Shown here: one piece after another, positions 1 to 7,837 of the stretch
Position numbering within the stretch: the first letter of the stretch is position 1
Layout of the letters: the number at the start of each line of letters is the position of its first letter
From: Acidobacteriaceae bacterium
GTDB taxonomy: Bacteria; Acidobacteriota; Terriglobia; Terriglobales; Acidobacteriaceae
Assembly (NCBI GenBank): GCA_003134655.1
Contig: PLBY01000045.1
Span: 37,791-101,790 of the forward strand
DNA length: 64,000 nucleotides
Direction: 5' to 3'
The notes under the pieces: model-generated
Databases searched by the model: none
What the model was told of the DNA's origin: nothing
The model's input: the letters and a program-made list of their open reading frames with translations, nothing else
Made by a program: the position numbers and the translations under genes

Positions 1-51
1 GGCGGCGGTTGGGGTTGGGGCGGCGGTTGGGGTTGGGGCGGCGGTTGGGGA
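1..51 (+). repeat. 18-bp G-rich tandem repeat
   Basis: The unit GGCGGCGGTTGGGGTTGG occurs twice in full (1-18, 19-36), and a third copy decays after about 15 bases. It encodes GGGWGW in frame. The G-runs could also form a G-quadruplex on this strand. Confidence 0.8.
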
Positions 52-165
52 TGTTGGGGTTGCGGATGGGGCTGGGGATTCGGTTGGAGTCCCTTCTGGG
101 CCTGGCCACCGTACTATTACAGCCCGTGGTGGTCCGACAACCCGGATTACCTCGACTCGTACTAG
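1..165 (+). CDS. Gly/Trp-rich protein, C-terminal fragment
   Basis: An open frame runs in from the left edge and stops with TAG at 163-165, giving 54 residues. The first part is a GGGWGW repeat, followed by further GW and GC steps and then an aromatic/acidic tail ending NPDYLDSY. The repeat is in frame with an 18-bp DNA repeat. Low-complexity Gly/Trp tails of this kind occur on secreted or surface-anchored bacterial proteins, but the domain that would name the protein lies outside the window, so no function can be given. It is convergent with panC on the other strand. That it is coding rests on the clean frame and the in-phase repeat. Confidence 0.55.
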   Translation, partial: GGGWGWGGGWGWGGGWGCWGCGWGWGFGWSPFWAWPPYYYSPWWSDNPDYLDSY

Positions 166-207
166 AATGGCGGGCGCGAGGCACGCCTGATTGGCGCCGG
201 TGGGCGC

Positions 208-1056
208 TCAGGCAGAGCGCAGAAGAAGGTTGTCGATCAGCCGGGTGTTGCCGAGATAGGCTGCGACCGCGAGCAGAGCGCCACGTGACACGTCCTCGAC
301 AGGGTCGAGCGTATCTGGATTCACGACTTCGAAGTAGTCGAGGCGCACGGAACTCTCTCGTGCAAATTCCTCGAGGCCAGAGGACCGGAGTTTAGTTGCG
401 TTCTTCTCTCCCGCTTCCACCAGCGTCTGCACGCGCTGCAGCGAACGGTGCAGCACCAGCGCCTGCTTTCGCTGTTCGGGATCAAGATAGGCGTTGCGCG
501 AACTCATGGCCAGCCCGTCGGCTTCGCGGACAATGGGACAAACCACAATCTCAACCGGCAGATTCAGATCGCTGACCATGCGGCGGATAATGGCGACCTG
601 CGCCGCATCTTTCTGACCGAAAAACGCCGCGTCTGGTTCGACAGCGTGAAACAGCTTTGCCACTACCGTCGTGACGCCGCGAAAGTGACCGGGCCGCGAG
701 CGTCCGTCGAGCTTTTCACTCAAGCCTTCCACGATCACCCAGGTCACCGCGCCCGCCGGATACATCTCTTCCACCATCGGCGCGAATAACAGTTCCACGC
801 CTTCACGCTCCAGCATTTCGCAGTCATGCTCGAAGGATCGCGGATACTTCGCCAGGTCCTCGGTAGGTCCAAACTGCGTCGGGTTGACGAAGATCGAAGC
901 TGCCACAACATCGGACGACGTGCGCGCCGCCCGCACCAGCGAGAGGTGGCCCTCATGCAGGGCCCCCATGGTTGGAACAAATCCTAGCCGCTTGCCGGCG
1001 CGTCGCGCCTCGCGAGACGAGGCCCTCATTTCGTGAATGGTAGTGCAGATTTTCAA
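208..1056 (-). CDS. panC: Pantothenate synthetase
   Basis: This 282-residue cytoplasmic enzyme condenses pantoate with beta-alanine using ATP, the last step to pantothenate. The family HIGH-type motif is visible near residues 28-41 (PTMGALHEGHLSLV), followed by FVNPTQFGPTEDLAKYPR and the second nucleotide-binding motif MSSRNAYL near residue 185. Length is normal for PanC. It is the last gene of a minus-strand group that starts with a nucleoside kinase and panB, so pantoate synthesis and its use are encoded together, separated only by two small genes of unclear role. Confidence 0.97.
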   Translation of the reverse strand: MKICTTIHEMRASSREARRAGKRLGFVPTMGALHEGHLSLVRAARTSSDVVAASIFVNPTQFGPTEDLAKYPRSFEHDCEMLEREGVELLFAPMVEEMYPAGAVTWVIVEGLSEKLDGRSRPGHFRGVTTVVAKLFHAVEPDAAFFGQKDAAQVAIIRRMVSDLNLPVEIVVCPIVREADGLAMSSRNAYLDPEQRKQALVLHRSLQRVQTLVEAGEKNATKLRSSGLEEFARESSVRLDYFEVVNPDTLDPVEDVSRGALLAVAAYLGNTRLIDNLLLRSA

Positions 1057-1098
1057 GATCGGACTTTCAAGAATGGATTCACTGGGCGCGACTTCGTT

Positions 1099-1542
1099 TC
1101 ATGATGACGGCACCCATTTGATGGCGACGTGCGCGCCCTGCAGCATTCCACCCACGATGCCCCGGTTTCGGCGGATTTCCACTTGGTCCTGCGCGGAAGC
1201 TTTGGCGTTCTCGGTCGCCGCTACTACGCGTCCGTAGGGCCAATTCGATGCGGGCAGCGCCGCCAGCGCTGGAAGCAACTCGGCGGGCTTCAGCCGGATC
1301 TCCGCACTATCGGCGGCATCCAGCAAAGCCACGCCGTCGGGGCGAACGATGAGGTAAGGGTTGCGCCAGTTTTTCATGTCGCGAATGCGCTCGACTTGAG
1401 CCTGATCCGCCGCGGGAATGGCCTGCAACACGACCTCAGGCGCGGGAGGCTTCGCGGCATCCTCGTGTGAAGAACAAGCCACGAGAGAGATCCCCGCCAG
1501 CACAACCGCCGACACCCCGATGCGAACAGACTTGCCGATCAC
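1099..1542 (-). CDS. Small putative lipoprotein
   Basis: This protein of about 147 residues starts at a GTG (1540-1542). The start is chosen because it gives a compact signal peptide: a short basic stretch, a hydrophobic core and a lipobox-like LVAC. The mature part contains a motif near RDMKNWRNPYLIVRPDGV and ends in IKWVPSS. No enzyme motif is visible and the family is not recognised. It lies 10 bp behind a small membrane protein gene and 42 bp ahead of panC, so it probably shares the pan transcript. The longer frame upstream of the GTG overlaps the neighbouring gene and is unlikely to be translated. Confidence 0.6.
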   Translation of the reverse strand: MIGKSVRIGVSAVVLAGISLVACSSHEDAAKPPAPEVVLQAIPAADQAQVERIRDMKNWRNPYLIVRPDGVALLDAADSAEIRLKPAELLPALAALPASNWPYGRVVAATENAKASAQDQVEIRRNRGIVGGMLQGAHVAIKWVPSS

Positions 1543-1552
1543 GGGGCCGAAG

Positions 1553-1759
1553 TTACCTCGCCATCGCGGGGACGTCGTTCTTCGCCGCCCAAACCAGCGC
1601 GACGATCCATCCGATGATGCTCCATCCCAGGAACAAGTTGAGCAGGAAGATCGCGAGGAGGTCGCGCTTGCTCCGGGCCAGCGCAATGATCGACGGCAAG
1701 AAATACATCACGAACGGCAAGCCGAAGAAGAAGTGGAAGAAAATCATTGAGAGAACCAT
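1553..1759 (-). CDS. Superinfection-immunity-like small membrane protein
   Basis: The product has 68 residues and two hydrophobic helices. The pattern FLPSIIALARSKRD followed by LAIFLLNLFLGWSIIGW and ALVWA is that of the superinfection immunity (Imm, T4-type) family, which is also common as a stand-alone bacterial gene of unknown role. It is predicted to sit in the inner membrane. It is placed between panB and a lipoprotein gene on the same strand. In bacteria this family is usually not phage-linked, and no phage genes are seen here. Confidence 0.75.
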   Translation of the reverse strand: MVLSMIFFHFFFGLPFVMYFLPSIIALARSKRDLLAIFLLNLFLGWSIIGWIVALVWAAKNDVPAMAR

Positions 1760-1888
1760 GGAGCCCCTCCTTTTCCATAGCCTAGCACCATCGGGTGCAA
1801 TCTGGCATTAGCACCAGCGGGGCGCGACTACGCCTGTATCAAGGTACGGGATCGCGGCCAGCTTTGTTCCGCCGTTATCGTCTATCGT

Positions 1889-2779
1889 CTATCGTCCCAT
1901 GGCCCGCTTCCGCGCAAGCACTGTATCGAGCCCGGCCTTGGTCTCCTTCGGCAGATGGTACGACTCCTCGTCCGCCGGATACTGGTGCGACCGCACGTCC
2001 GCGCGAAATGCCTGCACGGCGTTGGTGATCAGCGCCGCGGCATCGCCGTAGCGCCGCACAAACTTTGCCGGAGGCCCGAACGTCAGGTTCAGGATGTCGT
2101 GAAACACCAGCACCTGCCCGTCGCACTCGGGGCCAGCACCGATGCCGATCGTCGGGGCGCTGATCTCGCCCGTGATCATCGCCGCCACTTCTCGCGGGAT
2201 GCCCTCGAGATAGAGACACGCCACCCCGGCACGGTCGAGGGCCACGGCATCGCGCATGAGTTGCTCGATCCCGCTCAGGCTCTTCCCCTGAACTTTGTAG
2301 CCGCCCATCACGTTGACCGACTGCGGCGTTAGGCCGATGTGGCCGGCGACGGGAATCTCGGCATCGATAATCTGCCGGATGAGGTCGGCGCGCTTCTCGC
2401 CGCCTTCGATCTTCACGACCTCGGCGCCGCCTTCCTTCACAAAGCGAGCCGCATTGCTGAGGGCATTTTTGGAGTCGAGCTGGTACGAACCGTAAGGCAT
2501 GTCGGCGACCAGCAGCGCGTTCTTCACGCCGCGGCGCACGGCTTTTACGTGATGCAGCATCTCGTCCATGGTGACCGAGAGCGTGTTCTCGTAGCCGAGC
2601 ATGGTTTGCGCCAGCGAATCGCCGACCAGCACCATGTCGATGCCGGCCTCGTCGACCAGACGCGCTGAGGCGTAGTCGTAGGCGGTGAGGCAAGTGATGG
2701 GTTCGTGGTGGAGTTTCTGATCCCGGAGAGTCGCGGTCGTAACCTTATGGCGAGGCTCGCCAATAGGGGTCAAGCTCAT
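1889..2779 (-). CDS. panB: 3-methyl-2-oxobutanoate hydroxymethyltransferase
   Basis: PanB transfers a hydroxymethyl group from methylene-tetrahydrofolate to alpha-ketoisovalerate, giving ketopantoate. The start at 2779 (MSLTPIGEPRHKVT) is chosen because GGAGGA lies just upstream; the frame continues further but without homology. Family motifs include TAYDYASARLVDEAGID, LVGDSLAQTMLGYENT, ADMPYGSY, the metal/ligand region GHIGLTPQSV and the late motif TIGIGAGPECDGQVLVFHD. Length is 296 residues, slightly longer than usual because of the C-terminal tail. The ilv operon elsewhere in the window makes its substrate ketoisovalerate. It belongs to the minus-strand pan group. Confidence 0.96.
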   Translation of the reverse strand: MSLTPIGEPRHKVTTATLRDQKLHHEPITCLTAYDYASARLVDEAGIDMVLVGDSLAQTMLGYENTLSVTMDEMLHHVKAVRRGVKNALLVADMPYGSYQLDSKNALSNAARFVKEGGAEVVKIEGGEKRADLIRQIIDAEIPVAGHIGLTPQSVNVMGGYKVQGKSLSGIEQLMRDAVALDRAGVACLYLEGIPREVAAMITGEISAPTIGIGAGPECDGQVLVFHDILNLTFGPPAKFVRRYGDAAALITNAVQAFRADVRSHQYPADEESYHLPKETKAGLDTVLARKRAMGR

Positions 2780-2953
2780 GATGTCCTCCAGTGCCCCTCC
2801 GCCTCTGGCGGATAGAGCCTGTGCACGCATCGTGGCGTCTACAGCTTTTGGATGACGCTGGGGGTATTGTAGCCGGGAAAAGGGCAGGCGTCGACTACTG
2901 TAATAGAAGCCCGCAAGCTTAACAAAACAAAGATGATACTGGGGGCTCAAACT

Positions 2954-3619
2954 TCACGCCCCCACCGCGTCCTGGCCGCCGAGCGGCAAGAAGTACTGCG
3001 TCCCCTTGATTGGCTCTGTTACCTTGCGCAGGAGTTCCTGCAAGTCTTCATTGCGGTCGACGAAATCGATCTCGGACGTATTGACGATCAGCAGATCCGA
3101 CGAGGTGTAGTGAAAAAAGAAGTGCTCGTAGGCTTTGACCACTTCTTCCAGATACTCGTCGCTTACCGCGCGCTCGCTGGGCGCATTTTTCTTCTTGAGC
3201 CGCTTTTTCAGCACCTCAGGCGTGGCTTGCAGATAAATCACCAGGTCGGGCGTGGGCAGCAACTCGCGGAAATGATTGTAGTAGCGATTGTACGTGTCGA
3301 GCTCGTGGTCGGTGAGATTGAGGCAGGCGAAGAGCTTGTCTTTTTCGAAAATAAAATCCGAGACCACGATCTTCTGCGACCGCGGGGCCAAATCCAGAGC
3401 CTGCAACTGTTCGAAGCGCCGCACCAGAAAAGTGAACTGCGCCTGAAACGCGGCTCCGCGGTCTCCTTCATAGAAGGAATCCAGAAACGGATTTGCGTCC
3501 GGTTCCATCACGCGCTGGGCATTCAGGCGCTCGGCCAGAATGCGCGCCAAGGTGCTCTTGCCCACGCGGATGGGTCCCTCCACAGCAATGTACCGGGGCA
3601 GTTCGAAAAGATTGGCCAT
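2954..3619 (-). CDS. Deoxynucleoside kinase family protein
   Basis: This 221-residue protein has an N-terminal P-loop (EGPIRVGKST, about residues 14-23), the FIFEKDKLFA motif typical of bacterial deoxyadenosine/deoxyguanosine kinases, and a lid-type basic region (KKRLKKKNAPSER). Family members phosphorylate deoxynucleosides for salvage; the substrate cannot be read from the sequence. It is the first gene of the minus-strand pan group, 174 bp ahead of panB. Whether that position means co-regulation only, or a role related to pantothenate or folate metabolism, is open. Confidence 0.85.
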   Translation of the reverse strand: MANLFELPRYIAVEGPIRVGKSTLARILAERLNAQRVMEPDANPFLDSFYEGDRGAAFQAQFTFLVRRFEQLQALDLAPRSQKIVVSDFIFEKDKLFACLNLTDHELDTYNRYYNHFRELLPTPDLVIYLQATPEVLKKRLKKKNAPSERAVSDEYLEEVVKAYEHFFFHYTSSDLLIVNTSEIDFVDRNEDLQELLRKVTEPIKGTQYFLPLGGQDAVGA

Positions 3620-3717
3620 GAGTTCGTGCGATGTCTCGGAATTCAGAGGATATCTCGGATGAGGCTGAGTGGCAATTGCGGGAAGAGTTAACAGTACCTA
3701 TTGATGATTTCTGATTG

Positions 3718-3766
3718 TTGATTGCTGATTGAAAATCTTGAAACCTCACAGGCAATCAGCAATCAA
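3718..3766. repeat. Inverted repeat in divergent intergenic region
   Basis: A perfect 14-bp inverted repeat (TTGATTGCTGATTG at 3718-3731 and its complement at 3753-3766) flanks a 21-nt loop containing CTTGAAACCT. It lies between the start of the nucleoside kinase and the start of the polysaccharide deacetylase. It could be a regulatory hairpin or a remnant of a dispersed element. Confidence 0.7.
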
Positions 3767-3796
3767 GAGTCATCCATCAACAATTACAATCCCTGC

Positions 3797-4504
3797 ATGC
3801 TTGGCCTCGCCCTAGCTGGAGCCGCCGCTACTGCCGCTGTCGCCGCCGGATATCAGTCTATGGCGCCCACCGGGCAGTGGTATGGCCGCACCTTCACGGG
3901 CCTGTCTCGTGGTACCAAGCAACTCGCACTCACCTATGACGACGGGCCCAACGATCCGCACACGCTGCGCCTGCTCGAGGTACTGGCGAAATACGACGTG
4001 CACGCAACTTTTTTTCTGATCGGACGCTACGTCCAGCAACGACCGGAGATAGCCCGTGAGGTCGTCAAGGCCGGACACGTCGTAGGCAACCACACGTTCA
4101 CGCATCCACTCCTGACTTTGACGAGCGTCGCTGAAGTTCGCCAGGAACTCTCCGATTGCCGCTCTGCCCTACAAGATGCCGTTGGAGAGCATTCCAATCT
4201 CTTCCGCCCTCCGTTCGGCGGTCGACGGCCCGCGGTGCTGCGGGTGGCTCGCGAGCTGGGGCTCGAACCGATTATGTGGAATGTGACCGGCTACGACTGG
4301 AACGCGCCGCCGTCCGCCGTGATCGAGCGCAAGGTGAGCAGACAGATTCGCGGTGGCGACGTCATCCTGCTACATGACGGCAGCCACAAACAGATGGGCG
4401 CCGACCGCTCCCAGACGGTCGCTGCCACCGATCATTTGATTTCGCGCTACAAGTCGGACGGCTACGAGTTTGTCACGATTCCTCAAATGCTCACGGTCGG
4501 CTAA
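3797..4504 (+). CDS. Polysaccharide deacetylase (NodB homology domain)
   Basis: This 235-residue enzyme is of the carbohydrate esterase 4 type and removes N- or O-acetyl groups from cell-wall or extracellular glycans. The family motifs are in order: TYDDGP (catalytic Asp and metal Asp), GNHTFTHP (metal His pair), RPPFGGRRP, the DWNAP motif and LLHDGSH near the end. The ATG at 3797 gives a hydrophobic Ala-rich N-terminus (MLGLALAGAAATAAVAAG) that acts as signal or anchor, so the protein is probably exported. The frame extends upstream through the inverted repeat, but that part is not protein-like. It is convergent with the large glycosidase gene. Confidence 0.92.
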   Translation: MLGLALAGAAATAAVAAGYQSMAPTGQWYGRTFTGLSRGTKQLALTYDDGPNDPHTLRLLEVLAKYDVHATFFLIGRYVQQRPEIAREVVKAGHVVGNHTFTHPLLTLTSVAEVRQELSDCRSALQDAVGEHSNLFRPPFGGRRPAVLRVARELGLEPIMWNVTGYDWNAPPSAVIERKVSRQIRGGDVILLHDGSHKQMGADRSQTVAATDHLISRYKSDGYEFVTIPQMLTVG

Positions 4505-4551
4505 ACTCGGACCTCTTCGGGAACGCCGGTCAAAACCAAGCCTCCAAACGC

Positions 4552-7500
4552 TCAGAACCCATAACGAGCGACGATTTTCTTTTCCTTCTTGCCAAGCACT
4601 GCAATCGCGGCGTGTTCAGCGGGCAGCGAAAACGCGATCGGCACGCCGGTGGCCTGGTCGCGCAGGCTGATGTTTGTGTCGCTCGCGGAGTCGGAGACGA
4701 GGACGTAGAGCACGGAGTCAGCGAGCACAGTCGGAAATACGAGCACGCCCGGGGGAAGCGGCGATTGCTGGGTGAACATCTGGGGGATGTTCAGGCGAGT
4801 TGTAACGTAGGCGTAGAGGTCGGCCGTCGAGTGCGGGTCTTCGGAGAGTTCCACTGGATAGGACGTCCAGAAGATGCGGCCTTTGCCGTGAGCGATTTCT
4901 TTCAGAGTAGAACCATCGTCGAAGTGCAGCGAGTCGAGCCAGGTCTGCTGCGGCTGCCCGAAAGCGAGAGACAAGGAGCGGGTGCCGAGGCTGATCGCGG
5001 CGTTGTGATAGGTGAGCGGTTCGACGTGGGAGGGGAGTCCGAGATCGGCGGCGCGGTGGACAATTTGCCAGTGTTCGTCGCGGTCGACGGGGCCGGTGAC
5101 GAGGAGGTTTCCTCCCGCGTCGACATAGATCAGTAGTGCCTGCCATGCTTTTTCGCCCAGCGCTTGGGGCGAGGGAAGGATCGCGAGCTTCGGTGTGCCT
5201 AGTTTGTCGATTTGATTTTCGGCTATCACGTACGCGGACAAGTGAGTGTCATACGCCAGGGCGCGAACTGCGTTCTGCTGTGCGGCGAGTTGGAACTCCG
5301 CGATCGCGCTGTACTGAGCGGCTTGCGAGGTGACGATTGCGATCGACGGCTGCTGCGGCTCTCGGAGATGCTCCTGCAGCGACGGAGCGAATTGGGCGAA
5401 GGCGCGGAGGAGCGCGGCCTCGGGCTTTTCGGTGTAATCGGTGCGGACGGCGCCGATGGGGGTTTCGTTGCTCTCCGTCATGTCGGAGTTCGTGTTCCAG
5501 AGCCATTCGATGGCGCCGGAACCTTGAATGAACGATGCAGCAACTTTGCGTTCGAGGAGAGCGGCTTCGCTTTCCGTGGTGCGGCGAGCGATCTCGTCGA
5601 GATTCAACTCCCGTTGCAGGCCGGTTTCCTGAATCAGCATGGCTTTGCCGGGCTGCTTGGCGGCGAGGGAATCCCACAGGATTTGATCATTGAGCCACCA
5701 GGAGTGGTTGGTGGTGAAGTCGACAGAAGCGCCCCAGAAGGCGGGCGAGAGACGGTCTTGAATGCCGCCTTCGTCCTGGCCAACGGTGACGAGTTGCTGC
5801 GAGCCGGCGGCGCGGATGGTGTCGCGCATAGTGCGCGCCCAGTGCGCGAAAGACTCTTGCGCGAAGAGGAAGTAGTCGTTCAGACGGAGCGAGTTGGTCC
5901 CGGTGTAGATGCCGCGGGCGGAGAATTCCTCTTCGGTGGGAAGCGAAATCGAGCCAGCGACGGAACCGGGCGTGACATCCCAGAGCGCGGCTAGCTTCGC
6001 GCGATCGGGATAGCGCTCGCTCAGCCAATGATTCCAGGCGGCGAGTTCGATGGGGTCGCCGTTGGGGCGCGTTCTCCAGAGGTGCTGGGAAAAGCTGGGC
6101 TCGTTGATGAGATCCCAGGCCAGGTAAGGCACGTCGTGGAAGCGCGCGACGACCGAGGAGATCAGCGTCTGCTGGCGGCGGACGGCTTGGGGATCGAGGA
6201 AGGCATTGGCGCCTCCGAGAACATCGGGCAGGAAGGCGAAAAAGTTGAACTGCACTGGCAGGCCGTATTTGCGCGCGGTCATTAGATAGGCTTCGAGAGT
6301 GCGCAGGGTGCGTTCGTAGGGCTGACCGTTTTCGTCGGAGAACTTGTCCCAGCCGGTCCACCAGCCGGTGCGGATCATGTTGAGTCCGGCATCGTGAATC
6401 TGGGCGAGATCCTGGTTCCAGACGTAAACGTTGGGATGCTCGAAGTAGAGGCGCTGGACCTCGCTCGACATGTATGTGGTGCCGACGACGGCCAGGGGAT
6501 GGCCATCGAGTTCGAAGTAGTCGTGATTGACGCCGAGGTGTGGGCCGGAGCGCAGGGAGGATTCGTCGCGGATCCAGAAGGCGGAGTGATAGATGGTGCG
6601 GACGCGGTCGCCTTCGAGCAACTGCGCTTCGATGATGTAGAGGCCCTTGCCTTCAGGAGATGGCAGCACGACGGGATCGCCGGGGGTTGCCGTGATGGTC
6701 GAGCGATTTGAGGGCTGTGATTCGGGGAAGGACGTGATCTTCACAGAAACGGCCGCCTTCGGTTGCGCCGCCGCTTGCCATTGGACTTGCAGTTCTATGG
6801 GCTCGCCGTGGAGATAGAGCGGCAACGCGGGGCGAACGGTGAATTCTTCGGCGCCTTGCAATGCGCGGTCGGCGAGGGATTGCAGCAGTACAGCGTTGTC
6901 GAAGAAGTCGCGGGAGAGCTCCGCGTTGACGAAGATCCAGCGCCCGCCATCGAATCCGTTGCGGTAGTGATCGACCTGCAGAACAGGGGCCGAGAGCTTG
7001 CGGCCGTCTTTGACTCCCCAGGCGAGAGTGTCGAGGCGGGCGTCTAGGGAACCGGCGGCGCCACCGCGGTGGTACAGATCGACGGCGCTGAGGCGGATCA
7101 CGGGGCTGAACGCGCGCTTCCAGGTAAAGGCCGGCAGTTGCAATGGTATTTCAGAATTGGGCTGGAATTGCAGGCCGTCGGAGCCGGGAGTGTCCTGGTA
7201 CTGGTCGATCATGAGCGGACGGATGCAGCGAACGCTGTAATCGCGGAGATGCCAGCCGGCGCGGTCGCGATAGGCGGCGCGCGTGAAAGGCATCCCGCCG
7301 AGGACCAAGAGATTGCCTCCGCGATCGAGGAACTGCTTGATGCCAGGCCAGGCCTCTTCGGGAAAGGCGGAGCCGTTGGGAAGGATCAGGAGTCGCGTGG
7401 TGGGCGCTGCGAGGGCATCGCGAAGGTGTTCGGCGCCGGCCTCCTGTGCTATGGGGAACAACGCGGCGAGCTGTTGCGGAGTAGGAGCGGCCGTGTCGGC

Positions 7501-7620
7501 GGCGGGAAATCCGAGTTCCGCGAAGACGACCACGGGCGGGGCGGCGGTTTGGGCAAGGAGTGTGAGTGGGATGAGCATGAAGAGGACGGAGGCGACTGCG
7601 AAGAGTACAGGTGTGCGCAT
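4552..7620 (-). CDS. Large secreted glycosidase, clan GH-A type
   Basis: The product has about 1022 residues, with a signal peptide ending near LLAQTA. N-terminal segments resemble a GATase-like or beta-sandwich part. A TIM-barrel glycosidase domain spans roughly residues 380-720. Candidate catalytic acids are the Glu in LINEPS (about 507, acid/base) and the Glu in LIQETG (about 665, nucleophile), as in clan GH-A families. The C-terminal part again has a GATase-like signature (LLIYVDAGGNLLVTGPVD), a layout reminiscent of GH42. The substrate cannot be told. The ATG at 7620 is preferred over the upstream TTG because it starts the signal peptide. It is divergent from a FucP-like sugar transporter, suggesting that oligosaccharide is cut outside and the monosaccharide imported. 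Confidence 0.85.
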   Translation of the reverse strand: MRTPVLFAVASVLFMLIPLTLLAQTAAPPVVVFAELGFPAADTAAPTPQQLAALFPIAQEAGAEHLRDALAAPTTRLLILPNGSAFPEEAWPGIKQFLDRGGNLLVLGGMPFTRAAYRDRAGWHLRDYSVRCIRPLMIDQYQDTPGSDGLQFQPNSEIPLQLPAFTWKRAFSPVIRLSAVDLYHRGGAAGSLDARLDTLAWGVKDGRKLSAPVLQVDHYRNGFDGGRWIFVNAELSRDFFDNAVLLQSLADRALQGAEEFTVRPALPLYLHGEPIELQVQWQAAAQPKAAVSVKITSFPESQPSNRSTITATPGDPVVLPSPEGKGLYIIEAQLLEGDRVRTIYHSAFWIRDESSLRSGPHLGVNHDYFELDGHPLAVVGTTYMSSEVQRLYFEHPNVYVWNQDLAQIHDAGLNMIRTGWWTGWDKFSDENGQPYERTLRTLEAYLMTARKYGLPVQFNFFAFLPDVLGGANAFLDPQAVRRQQTLISSVVARFHDVPYLAWDLINEPSFSQHLWRTRPNGDPIELAAWNHWLSERYPDRAKLAALWDVTPGSVAGSISLPTEEEFSARGIYTGTNSLRLNDYFLFAQESFAHWARTMRDTIRAAGSQQLVTVGQDEGGIQDRLSPAFWGASVDFTTNHSWWLNDQILWDSLAAKQPGKAMLIQETGLQRELNLDEIARRTTESEAALLERKVAASFIQGSGAIEWLWNTNSDMTESNETPIGAVRTDYTEKPEAALLRAFAQFAPSLQEHLREPQQPSIAIVTSQAAQYSAIAEFQLAAQQNAVRALAYDTHLSAYVIAENQIDKLGTPKLAILPSPQALGEKAWQALLIYVDAGGNLLVTGPVDRDEHWQIVHRAADLGLPSHVEPLTYHNAAISLGTRSLSLAFGQPQQTWLDSLHFDDGSTLKEIAHGKGRIFWTSYPVELSEDPHSTADLYAYVTTRLNIPQMFTQQSPLPPGVLVFPTVLADSVLYVLVSDSASDTNISLRDQATGVPIAFSLPAEHAAIAVLGKKEKKIVARYGF

Positions 7621-7699
7621 GATGGCCTGATTCTGAGAGATGCCAAGGGGTGGAAACAGTGCAGTCTCCAGCAAGGGTAAAGGAATGTCAAGCTAGGAG

Positions 7700-7709
7700 A
7701 AACGATTTT
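7700..7709. promoter_or_regulatory. Candidate LacI-type operator half in divergent promoter
   Basis: AAACGATTTT lies between the divergent glycosidase and MFS genes. It shares the 9-mer AAACGATTT with the sequence just upstream of the LacI gene at 9272. This is a weak motif, proposed as a binding site only because of that match and its location. Confidence 0.3.
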
Positions 7710-7837
7710 GTAGAGTATCAATTCGATATGGCGTGAAGAAAAATGCGTAAATCGGCCCTCTGGCGATGCTATGATGGCGCGTTCGTCGATTCGTACGATC
7801 TGGTTGCAACAATCTTCGGAGGGTGGATACAGCACTC

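Noticed and set aside
1553..1759. Prophage signal from the superinfection-immunity-like gene
   Set aside because: No other phage genes or att sites are near; the family is widespread as a stand-alone chromosomal gene.
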